Source: Neocallimastix lanati (nom. inval.)
Lineage: Eukaryota > Neocallimastigomycota > Neocallimastigomycetes > Neocallimastigales > Neocallimastigaceae
NCBI GenBank assembly: GCA_016946835.1
Contig: JACVTC010000021.1
Coordinates: 1,013,501 to 1,077,500, forward strand
Length of the DNA stretch: 64,000 nt
Direction of reading: 5' to 3'
The position numbers were made by a program, and so were the translations under genes. The stretch's first letter is position 1; the number at the start of each line of letters is the position of its first letter. The notes beneath the pieces were generated by a model. The model saw nothing but the letters and a program-made list of their open reading frames with translations. It did not search any database and was not told the origin of the DNA. This document shows, one piece after another, positions 19,785 to 28,632 of the stretch.

Positions 19785-21051
19785 CTTTTTTGAAATCTTG
19801 AAAAATTTCAAAAAATTTTTGAAAAAAAATGAGGGAAATCGTCAGATACCCGTAATTTTTTTGAAAACAATAGTAAAAATTAATTTAACACAAAATAAAT
19901 TAAATATGAAACATTAAAGAATTAGAAACCAAAGGGTTTGGACTTATTTATTAAAGATAATTTAATTTAATTTAACCCTTAAGAATTTGATAAAAATAAC
20001 ATGAAGAAAAACAACGATAACTCAACAAATAATGGAAATATTATATTGACATTCCTGCTAAAATTATTTTCATTAGAAAGCTACGGTCGAGAACTACAAC
20101 ATATGTTAAAATCAACCTTATTGGATAACTAGATAACGAGATATTGGACTTTAAAGATATTTAAATATAAAAATATAATTTAATTATTTAATTAAGACCC
20201 TAAATTATTAATTAAGAAATTTATATTAGATAAATCTCTTAACTTGGAAATTATATTATTAATTTTTATTATTAATTAAAAATACAGAATTAGTTATTAG
20301 TAATAGTTTTATAATATTTTAAATAAGTTTTATAAGTTTTATATATTTTATTATTATATATTTTTATTCAATTATTTCTAAAAGATTCTAAGGAATTCTT
20401 TATTATTCTAAAGATTTCCGAAAGAGAATTTTTAATTAGTTTTAATATTTTATTTTATTTTATTTTATATTTTATTATTAAATTAGTTTTATTATTAAAT
20501 TGTATTATGAATAAGTTATATAGTTATTTTATTAAAAGATTCTTATCAATATTATTTTATTATTATATTTTATATAGTTTATATACATGTATGAATATAT
20601 TAAGATTAAAATGTATTAATTAATTATATTGTTAATTATTATTTTAGTTTAGTATAAAAAGGATTTGAAATTCCATATTTTGAATTCTTTGTAAGATTAT
20701 TAACTAACTATTAAATTCTAAAATATTAATATAAAGTTAATGAATTAATTATAACAATAAATAATTTTTTATATTAATCTTAGTTAATTTATTATTAAAA
20801 TATATATTAAATAAAGTTCTAATAAAACATAAATTTTAAATATTGAAATCTTAATTATAAAACTCTATGTGTTTTATTTATTATTTAAATTTAATTGATT
20901 GTTATAATTAATAAGAACATCTTGACCTGACCAATTTAACCCAAACTAGGAAAGATATAGCAAGAATCTTACCTAAACACTCAATCGAAATTTTACAAAA
21001 ATCATAATAGTTATGAAATAGGAAACATGATAAATTCCTATTTCATATTAG

Positions 21052-21603
21052 TATAAGAAACTATAATTATTTGTTAAATAATTATAATTTCTTTATTTGA
21101 TTATTTATCTATTATATAATTTATACATTCATTCATTAAATTAATAATTATTTATCAAGTTAATATGTATTTGTACATTTAATTATAGTTTTAATTTAAT
21201 TAAAAATTTTCTTTAAATTTATTTAGTATACATTTATTTTATTTAATTTATTTAATTAATTATAAAATTTATTAATTTCTATAGTAATAAATTAATTATT
21301 TAATTATTATTTTAAATTAAAATTTGAATTAACTTATTCGGACTTTAAAGTTTTTTTTTTATTTTCTTATTAAAATATAAATTAATTTTATCGGACATTA
21401 AGGTTTTTTCTAATTTATTATATTAATAAATTGGTTTTTCCTTAAAGAACTTATCTAGTTTTTTCTTCTAATCTTTTTCTAGATAAGATCATTGTTAAGA
21501 TTAGAAAACCTTTTAAATTATTATTTTATATAAATTTTTATTATTTAATTTTTCGTATAAATAGCTATTGATTTCTCTAAATTTTTGAGAAATCAAGAGT
21601 TAT
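21052..21603 (+). repeat. gypsy B 5' LTR, left part
   Basis: Homologous to 32703-33138. It includes TATAAATA at 21556-21563 and a perfect hairpin TTGATTTCTC/GAGAAATCAA, followed by AAGAGTTAT just before the copia insertion. The first dinucleotide is TA rather than TG, a G-to-A change. Confidence 0.85.
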
Positions 21604-21875
21604 TGTCAAAAATATTATGTTAAGAAACACTCAAATAAGTTATAATAAACACAATAATAAATATATATGGATTAGTAGTTTTTAGAAAATATTTTATTAT
21701 AATATATTTAAAATAGTATAAAGTATTTTTTATTCTTTTTTTTATAGTATAAGATATATTTTTTATAAAATAATAATTCCATGATTTTTATACTTTTTAT
21801 TTTAAATATTAATACAAGTAATTGGTCATTATTTATATTAAAGATAGATTAATTAAATTAATCATTATTTTGACA
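21604..21875 (-). repeat. copia 3' LTR
   Basis: 272 bp. On the minus strand it is preceded by the polypurine tract GGGGGAA directly before TGTCAAAA, the standard plus-strand primer position. Confidence 0.92.
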
Positions 21876-21955
21876 TTCCCCCAAAAATCTAGCTTCAAAA
21901 AAAAAACTTTTTCTTTTTAAAAGATAAAAAAAAATGAAGATAGATTTTAATATAA

Positions 21956-22840
21956 TTAATTAATTATTTTCGTTAATAAGGTATTTCTAAATTTGTCCAT
22001 TAAAGAGTTATTTAAGTATTTTGTAAAACCATCAGCAAGGTTGTCCTTTGATTTTATGTATTTTAATTTTATAATTTTCTTATTTACTAAATCCCTAATA
22101 TGATGATACCTAATATCAATGTGTTTTGATTTCGGATTTATTGATTGATTTTCACTATTATATATTGTTGCTTTATTGTCTACGAAAATTGTTATTTCTT
22201 TGATATTTATGTTTAATTCGTTTAGTAAATTTTTGTACCATAATGAATGTTTTGCGCATTCACTTAAGCTATAATATTCAGCTTCTGTAGTTGAGGTGGA
22301 GACACAGTGCTGTAATTTGGAATACCAACTTGTTGGAGTGTCCCCCATTAACATGAGAAATCCAGAAGTTGATTTTCTTGTATTCGGATCGCCAGCAAAA
22401 TCGGCATCTACAAATATTTTTAAATTCATTCCCTTTTCTATTTTGATTCCATAATTTTTTGTATATTTGAGATATCTAAAAATTTTTAAAACATTCATCC
22501 AATCTTCTAAGTTGGGATCTGTTGATTTTCTTGAAGCTCTACTAACAGCAAAAAGAATATCAGGACGGGTACAGATAGCTAAATATAGTAAACTTCCTAT
22601 TGCACTTCGGTATTTTGTTTCATTGAATTTCTTGGTTCTTAGATTTGGATTTACTAATGGCATAAGATTTTTTACTGGTGTTAAGTTGTTAATATCGAAT
22701 TTATTTAAAATGTCATTTATATATCTACCTTGATGTAAAATGTAACCATTTAAAGTTTTGGTAAATTTTATTCCAATTACAAATTCAACATCCCCAATAT
22801 CCTTTATATTGAACTTCCTTTGAATAGATTGTTTTACTTT
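21956..22840 (-). pseudogene. copia reverse transcriptase end plus RNase H (frameshifted segment)
   Basis: Open from about 22840 in a frame different from the upstream ORF. It covers the RT thumb and a Ty1/copia RNase H with VDADFAGD, the STSTTEAEYYSL helix, and KHIDIRYHHIRD, ending at 21956. One missing (or two extra) base around 22835, in an A-rich stretch, separates it from the main ORF; an assembly error is possible. Confidence 0.88.
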
Positions 22841-25800
22841 ATTTCTTGATTTGTTCCTGCAATGAGAATGTCATCAACGTATACTGAGAGAATACAAACT
22901 ATTTCCTTCCCATTGTTTAATTTAATATAAACACATGGCTCACTTTTTATTCTGTTGAAACCTATTTTTATCAATTCTTTATTGAGTTTATCATTCCATT
23001 CTTTACCAGCTTGTTTTAAGCCGTAAAGAGCTTTGTGAAGTTCCCAAAAAGATTTTCCGTAAGATGGATGACCCTCTGGTGCTTTCATGTATATATGCTC
23101 ATTTAATGGTGCATTTAAATAAGCTGAATTGATGTCTATTTGAACAATATTGAAATTTTTCTGAACCGCGATAACTGTAATGATTCGAACTGTATCCTGT
23201 TTTAGTGTTGGTGCAAATGTTTCTTTGTAGTCGATACCGTACTGTTGAGTGTATCCTTTTGCAACTAATCTTGCTTTTCTTTTAATAACATTTCCGTTTG
23301 CGTCTCTTTTATACTTAAATACCCATCGTGATGATATTACGTTGGATCCTGATGGTACTGTTTTAACAATTTTATAAACATTAAGATTTTTCATGATTTC
23401 TAATTCTTTCTTGATTGCGTTTAGCCATTCTATTTTATCTTTAAATTTGAATATATCCTTGAAGTTATATGGTTCAATTAATGTATTTTCATTAATTTTT
23501 ATGTCTGATTCATCTGTGTTGTTTATTCTTTTTCTTTTATTTGAATTAATTATAAAATTGTTTAAATTCCTTTTTGAATTTTTAGGATGTTGATAGTTTT
23601 GATTTTTCTCTTTATTTGTGTTATATTTATTATTAATGTTGTTAATTTCTTGTTGGTTTTCTGTTGATATTTTGTTGTTATCATTTTCAGTCGCATTTTT
23701 AATTTCATTATTAATATTGATTGAATTATTATTGAAATTGTGATCATTTGAATTTAACAATTCCTGATTGAAAGTATTGTTACTATTATTGATTGTATTA
23801 TTGTCAATAGTATTGTTGTTATTTTCATTATTATTATTTTGATTACTGTTATTAATGATAATTTTTTCATTATTATTTTGATAATTGGGATAATATTTAC
23901 GACTAATTCTATTTGTTTTAGAAGATTTATTTTTGGATTGATTTTTAATATTTTTATTCTGGTTAATATTTCTATTCTGGTTAATATTTGTTGTAGCATT
24001 TCTTTCATTGATAATATCTGTTATTTTATTATTATAATCATCAATTTCATTACGGTATCTAAGTCGGTTTAGACAGTTGCTCTCCCTGAATTTGTTATTG
24101 GAATGAATACGATTTAAAAAGGAATTTCCTGGTTCATTTTCCATAAATTCTACAGTGCGAGATTGGATGATTTTATTATTGATAACATCAAGAATTTTGT
24201 AAGTGGAAGGATGATCGCAATATCCAAGAAAAATACCAGGATGTGAATTATTGTCAAATTTTGATCTTAGTTCCTTTGGCACAAAGAAATAGACTCTACA
24301 TCCGAATACTCTAAATGTATTGTAATCTACAGGTTTATTATAAAATACTTCAAATGGAATTTTGTTTTGAATGCCTTGATGGGGAAGTCGATTATGAATA
24401 TAGTTTGCAGTATCAACAGCAAACTCCCAAAAATCATGACTGAGTTTAGCGTCGTTAAGAAGTGATTTTGAAGAAGCAATGAGTATACCGTTAAATCTTT
24501 CAGCCCTTCCATTTTGAGAAGGGTTATAAGGAACTGAAAACTGATGATGAATTCCATTTTCTTCACAGAAAATTTGAAATTTACTATTTTGAAATTCCTT
24601 CCCATTATCAGATCGAATTGCTTTGATATTTATATTTAATGAATTATAAATTTTATTATACCAAATGATAAATTTGTTAAATACATCATTTTTATTTTCA
24701 GTGAAGATGACCCACCCATATCTAGAGTAGTCATCTAAAATTGTAAGGAAATACTTATTGTTATTTATTGAAGGATTAACAGGTCCTACAAGATCTAGAT
24801 GTATTAATTCTAAAATTTGTTTAGTCTTATTGATAGATGGTTTAAATGACTTATTTTTTAATTTGGAATTAATACATACTGGGCATTTTAATTTTAGATT
24901 GATATTACTTAATTTATTTTTTATTTTAGAAATATCATAATGACCTAGGCGTCTATGCCAAAGGTCTATTACTTGTTGGTTATTTGATACTGTATAATTG
25001 ATTTCGTTATGTTTTGTTGAATTTAAATTTGTCTGGTGTTTGGAAGTGAAAATTTGATATGTATTTTTATCATTAGATAAAGATTTATAAATTCTATTTC
25101 CATTATTATCATAAATTAATGCTTGTGGGGAGTTGTCATAATTATTGAATATTACTTTATAATTTTGAGAAATTAATTGATTGATTGAAATTAAGTTTCT
25201 CTTAATATATCGTGAATAATAAACATTTTTTAAAATGAATTTGTTGTTGTTAATGAATCCTACAAAATCGCCACAAAATTCAGATAATACTTCTTTACCA
25301 TTCGCTAGTAAAATTTTTGTTTTACATTTTTTAATGTTAGTAAGAAATTTTATGTCATTAATAGTACTGATTGATGCACCTGAATCTAAAATCCAAACAA
25401 TGAAGTTATTATTATATATATTACTATTTTCGTGATTTTTATTATTTATTCTTTCTAAACAATTAATTTCGATTGCATTGTCAGAGTTATAATCTTTAGA
25501 AAAATCTTCTAAGTAGTCGTCTTTATAGTTGTTGTAATTGCTTATTGAATATAAATGCTTGTTATTAATTTTACTTTTATTGTATTTTTTGTTCAATTTT
25601 CTTCGAATTTTCATTGATTTATTTTCATTGTTTTGATTCAAGAGCTTATTTCTTTTATACTTATAACATTCCTTTTTGTAGTGGCCGTATTTTCCACATA
25701 AGAAACATTTTCCATTTTTTCTTCTTCTTATTTTTAAATGCTTATTATTTTGTTTATTTTTGTTTTCAGTTTGTAAATTAAAAATATTTTTTGCGTTTTC

Positions 25801-26550
25801 TTCTTGAAGTTTTCTTTCCTTGATATTCGAGAAAAGAATATCTGGTATTATTCTTTTTACGTAATTGCAACATTTTATCCATTCATTATTGTACTGGAAA
25901 ACATTTATCCACCTTAGATTTTCAGGTAAGGCTCTATTCAGAATCCCTACCTTTACACTATCACTCATGTCTGTATCGATGATTTCCAATTCATCGATCA
26001 TATTTTGAAGTGTTGCAAGGAAGATATGTATGTCATCATCTGTGGTAAATTTCAATCTGTTTAATTTATTTCGTAATAGCATTTTTTGATGCTCTTCTCC
26101 TAAAGTAAAGGAATCTTGAAGGAAGTTCCACATTTCGAAGGCGGTCTTACTATGGCTTTTTATTATTTCTTTCGTTTTCTTTCCCAGGCTATTATTAATT
26201 ATCCATTTGACCATGATGTCATTCTTGATATCTGTTTGGGTTGTCCCAATATCGTAAACAAGAGAATTATTAAATTTATCTTTAATGTACTTATCTAAAT
26301 CTTCTTTAATATCCTTCTTTCTCAATTTTTTTACTTTTGGTAAACTAACGTATTCATCTAGATTATTGATGATTAAGAGGTCCAATACGTTAGTTTTCCA
26401 ATCTTGGAAGTTTTCAACCGTTAATTCGGTAACATGATTGAAATTCTCGGAGTAATTGAAAGAGATTCCTTTAGCGAAGAAATTACTTTCTGATTCGGGA
26501 ATTTCGATGATTTGGTTTCTGGAGTTACTTCTTGAATTGTTTCTGCTCAT
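22834..26550 (-). CDS. copia Gag-protease-integrase-reverse transcriptase polyprotein
   Basis: A 1238-residue ORF from ATG 26550. Gag (about 20-280) ends in a CX2CX4HX4C zinc knuckle (282-295). Protease active site DSG starts at residue 389 (WILDSGAS). Integrase zinc-binding domain starts at H532 (HRRLGH...CPVC), with catalytic D586, D648 and E684, the last two separated by 35 residues as required. A highly Asn-rich linker lies at about 840-1010. Reverse transcriptase (about 1040 onward) contains the YVDD catalytic motif at 1224-1227 and then runs out of frame. With the RNase H segment the total matches a full copia polyprotein. The polyprotein would be cut by its own protease inside Gag particles. 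Confidence 0.93.
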   Translation of the reverse strand: MSRNNSRSNSRNQIIEIPESESNFFAKGISFNYSENFNHVTELTVENFQDWKTNVLDLLIINNLDEYVSLPKVKKLRKKDIKEDLDKYIKDKFNNSLVYDIGTTQTDIKNDIMVKWIINNSLGKKTKEIIKSHSKTAFEMWNFLQDSFTLGEEHQKMLLRNKLNRLKFTTDDDIHIFLATLQNMIDELEIIDTDMSDSVKVGILNRALPENLRWINVFQYNNEWIKCCNYVKRIIPDILFSNIKERKLQEENAKNIFNLQTENKNKQNNKHLKIRRRKNGKCFLCGKYGHYKKECYKYKRNKLLNQNNENKSMKIRRKLNKKYNKSKINNKHLYSISNYNNYKDDYLEDFSKDYNSDNAIEINCLERINNKNHENSNIYNNNFIVWILDSGASISTINDIKFLTNIKKCKTKILLANGKEVLSEFCGDFVGFINNNKFILKNVYYSRYIKRNLISINQLISQNYKVIFNNYDNSPQALIYDNNGNRIYKSLSNDKNTYQIFTSKHQTNLNSTKHNEINYTVSNNQQVIDLWHRRLGHYDISKIKNKLSNINLKLKCPVCINSKLKNKSFKPSINKTKQILELIHLDLVGPVNPSINNNKYFLTILDDYSRYGWVIFTENKNDVFNKFIIWYNKIYNSLNINIKAIRSDNGKEFQNSKFQIFCEENGIHHQFSVPYNPSQNGRAERFNGILIASSKSLLNDAKLSHDFWEFAVDTANYIHNRLPHQGIQNKIPFEVFYNKPVDYNTFRVFGCRVYFFVPKELRSKFDNNSHPGIFLGYCDHPSTYKILDVINNKIIQSRTVEFMENEPGNSFLNRIHSNNKFRESNCLNRLRYRNEIDDYNNKITDIINERNATTNINQNRNINQNKNIKNQSKNKSSKTNRISRKYYPNYQNNNEKIIINNSNQNNNNENNNNTIDNNTINNSNNTFNQELLNSNDHNFNNNSININNEIKNATENDNNKISTENQQEINNINNKYNTNKEKNQNYQHPKNSKRNLNNFIINSNKRKRINNTDESDIKINENTLIEPYNFKDIFKFKDKIEWLNAIKKELEIMKNLNVYKIVKTVPSGSNVISSRWVFKYKRDANGNVIKRKARLVAKGYTQQYGIDYKETFAPTLKQDTVRIITVIAVQKNFNIVQIDINSAYLNAPLNEHIYMKAPEGHPSYGKSFWELHKALYGLKQAGKEWNDKLNKELIKIGFNRIKSEPCVYIKLNNGKEIVCILSVYVDDILIAGTNQEIK

Positions 26551-27172
26551 TTTCTATTTTTTATTTTTACCTTCTTATTTTAATTAAAAGTATTTATGTT
26601 TTATTATTTTCTTAATTTATTTTTTATTGCTTTTCTTTAATTTGTCTTTTATATATTTTTTATTTCTTTAGTTAAATTTTATATTATTAAATTAAATAAT
26701 GTAAATTGTAATTAATTTTGATTGGTTCTATTTTTAGTGACAATTTATTATTAATCTATTTATATAGATTTTTTAATGATTAATATTTAAAAAATTTAAT
26801 TTAAAGATATTAATATACATTTTTTTTAATATTGATGGAGAAATTAGTATAATTTTATTATTACTGAAACCTATCATTTTGATTCTTTTATTAAATAATG
26901 TGAATGTGATTATGTTACTGTTCCTTTTTTAATTAAGAATAAATTATTTTTATTAATGCTTATTATAAAGTATTGTATATATTTATATTACGAACAATAG
27001 TATAAAGAGATTAATTTATTTATATTAAGTGTATTTAAAAATTTTTGTTATTGTTGTGAAAATGATTATATCATTAATTGTTCATATTTAATATATTATT
27101 ATAATTTCATTTTAATTAAAATCTTTATTTTAATTATTTATTATATAATTGAATTTTTTATTATATTTTTCC
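26551..27172 (-). other. copia 5' leader, AT-rich part
   Basis: Untranslated region between gag and the tandem hairpin repeats; pyrimidine/AT-rich, no ORF. Confidence 0.5.
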
Positions 27173-27414
27173 CAGCTTATATAGCATAGCTGACATGTTA
27201 TGTTCTTTTATCCTCAGCTTATATAGCATAGCTGACATGTTATGTTCTTTTATCCTCAGCTTATATAGCATAGCTGACATGTTATGTTCTTTTATCCTCA
27301 GCTTATATAGTATAGCTGACATGTTATGTTCTTTTATTCTCAGCTTATATTCAATAGCTGATCTTTTATTTCATCCTCAGCTTATGTCTAATAGCTGACC
27401 TTTTGTTTATTTTC
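27173..27414 (-). repeat. 42-bp tandem hairpin repeats in the copia leader
   Basis: Six head-to-tail units start at 27173, 27215, 27257, 27299, 27341 and 27378. The first four are almost identical 42-mers; the last two are diverged. Each contains CAGCT...AGCTG arms around a 10-nt AT loop, so RNA would form a row of hairpins. The unit is a multiple of three and stays open on the plus strand, but that frame is probably incidental. Position between LTR and gag suggests RNA packaging, dimerisation or translation control. Confidence 0.85.
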
Positions 27415-27623
27415 AAATTCAATTATATTGATATTGGACTTCTTTGTTCAATTATTTTAAATATTAAAGATTCCACTTTTATTTTAGTTTTATAATTTAT
27501 AAATATTTATATATATATATAAATAATTAAAAATTAATATTTAATAATAAATATATAAATTTCAAATTTATTTAATGTTAAATTTTTATTTTAAAAAAAA
27601 AATACTTAGCTTTTATATAGATT

Positions 27624-27650
27624 AATCGGTTGAGATTGAGACTCTTAATC
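27624..27650 (-). promoter_or_regulatory. copia primer-binding site, half-tRNA-Lys(CUU) type
   Basis: The 27 bases abutting the 5' LTR match, on the plus strand, the D-loop through anticodon-loop portion of a tRNA-Lys: AATCGGTTGAG is D-loop-like, then GACTCTTAATC with anticodon CTT at 27644-27646. The RNA strand is the complement, so a 5' half-tRNA ending in the anticodon stem could prime, as the initiator-tRNA half does for Drosophila copia. Confidence 0.65.
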
Positions 27651-27922
27651 TGTCAAAAATATTATGTTAAGAAACACTCAAATAAGTTATAATAAACACA
27701 ATAATAAATATATATGGATTAGTAGTTTTTAGAAAATATTTTATTATAATATATTTAAAATAGTATAAAGTATTTTTTATTCTTTTTTTTATAGTATAAG
27801 ATATATTTTTTATAAAATAATAATTCCATGATTTTTATACTTTTTATTTTAAATATTAATACAAGTAATTGGTCATTATTTATATTAAAGATAGATTAAT
27901 TAAATTAATCATTATTTTGACA
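27651..27922 (-). repeat. copia 5' LTR
   Basis: 272 bp, reads identical to the 3' LTR, ends TGTCAAAA...TTTTGACA, followed by the target duplication GTTAT. Confidence 0.92.
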
Positions 27923-27927
27923 GTTAT

Positions 27928-28168
27928 TATTATATAACAAATATTACATAAATATATAATAATAATAAATAAAATCTACAACATTTTCAATAAGTGTTCT
28001 TTTTATTTTGTGTTGTTTATTATATTTGTTTATAATAAACTCTTCTTTGTAAAGATAAGTTAAAATTTTCTTTATTTTTTTTTGTTTTCTTATTTTTTCA
28101 ACTTGATGTTAGTATCAGGTTATAGTTAATAATTTTGTTATAATAAATATTATAATGAAATTATTACA
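27928..28168 (+). repeat. gypsy B 5' LTR, right part
   Basis: Resumes after the copia duplication and ends GAAATTATTACA, matching the 3' LTR end at 34337. Confidence 0.85.
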
Positions 28169-28180
28169 ATAATAACTCTT
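28169..28180 (+). promoter_or_regulatory. gypsy B primer-binding site, candidate self-priming type
   Basis: ATAATAACTCTT directly follows the 5' LTR. Its perfect 12-nt complement AAGAGTTATTAT lies in the LTR about 39 bp after the TATA box (21595-21603 plus 27928-27930, now split by copia). No TGG-type tRNA site is present. Complementarity between the transcript start and the PBS is the signature of Tf1-like self-priming. Confidence 0.6.
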
Positions 28181-28632
28181 CTTTTATTTATTTTTTATTT
28201 TAAAGTAATAATAATAATAATTATAGTATAATAATAATAATAATAGTAATAATTATAGTAATAATAATAATTATAATAATAATAATAATAATAGTAATAA
28301 TAATATAAATATTAATAAATTTAAAAATATTCACAATAATACAATAAGTAAAATAAATAAAATAAGTAATATTAATAACACAAGTAATATAAATCATATA
28401 AATTGTAATTTAATCAAAAGATAATACATAGCAAATAATTTATAAAACAAATAGTTTAAATATATAAATAATAACTAATAATATTAAAGAAATAAATATA
28501 AAATTATTTTAAACATATAATACACTAGTAGTAGTAGATAATATTAGATAAAGCTTTGTAATTGGGTCAACTAGAAACATTTTATTTTTTTCTTAAATAT
28601 TACTTTAATTATATTTTTATATATTAACAGAA
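28181..28632 (+). other. gypsy B leader with AAT/TAA microsatellite
   Basis: 28205-28312 is an imperfect (TAA)n array; the rest is AT-rich leader up to the gag ATG at 28633. Confidence 0.6.

Larger units (their letters stand above)
19263..19940 (-). mobile_element. endogenous CRESS-DNA-virus-like segment (rep remnant plus replication origin)
   Basis: A segment bounded by near-identical direct repeats (19263-19303 and 19902-19940; one substitution and a 2-nt indel over about 39 bp). Inside are a truncated Rep gene on the minus strand, a stem-loop with the nonanucleotide TAGTATTAC, two 17-bp iteron-like repeats and a minus-strand TATA box. This is the core replicon of circular Rep-encoding single-stranded DNA viruses. 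No capsid gene and no helicase domain are present. Integration of a circle, with terminal redundancy left as direct repeats, would explain the layout; that step is inference. Confidence 0.8.
19157..20997. repeat. inserted LTR-like element TGTCACG...TTTTACA (TSD AAAAT)
   Basis: TG...CA ended, 1841 bp, flanked by AAAAT (19152-19156 and 20998-21002). The intact copy at about 58920-58945 shows the empty site. A TATA-like AGTATAAAAAG at about 20653 suits an LTR promoter. Without the 637-bp CRESS segment it would be about 1.2 kb, normal for a solo LTR here. No gag-pol sequence inside. I infer solo LTR. Confidence 0.7.
18741..21050. repeat. LTR6, TGATAAG...CATATTA, split by a 1.84-kb insertion
   Basis: 18741-19156 plus 21003-21050 together match the uninterrupted copy at 58516-58980. 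The interruption (19157-20997) carries a 5-bp duplication AAAAT, so the order of events is readable: LTR6 first, then the inserted LTR, with the CRESS-type segment inside it. The last bases read TATTA where the intact copy has TATCA. Confidence 0.85.
21604..27922 (-). mobile_element. Ty1/copia element, near-intact and young (TSD GTTAT)
   Basis: Two 272-bp LTRs (21604-21875, 27651-27922) with TGTCAAAA...TTTTGACA ends that read as identical base for base. The 5-bp duplication GTTAT is at 21599-21603 and 27923-27927. Internal order is Gag, protease, integrase, reverse transcriptase, RNase H, the copia order. A single frameshift at about 22835 in the reverse transcriptase is the only lesion I find. 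It inserted into the promoter/R region of the gypsy B 5' LTR. Confidence 0.93.

Noticed and set aside
27195-27398. Open frame with a repeated 14-residue motif over the tandem repeats
   Set aside because: Opposite strand to the copia genes, arises because the 42-bp unit is a multiple of three, and has no similarity I recognise.
27173-27414. CRISPR-like array
   Set aside because: Units are contiguous 42-mers without unique spacers, inside a eukaryotic retroelement leader. It is a tandem repeat.
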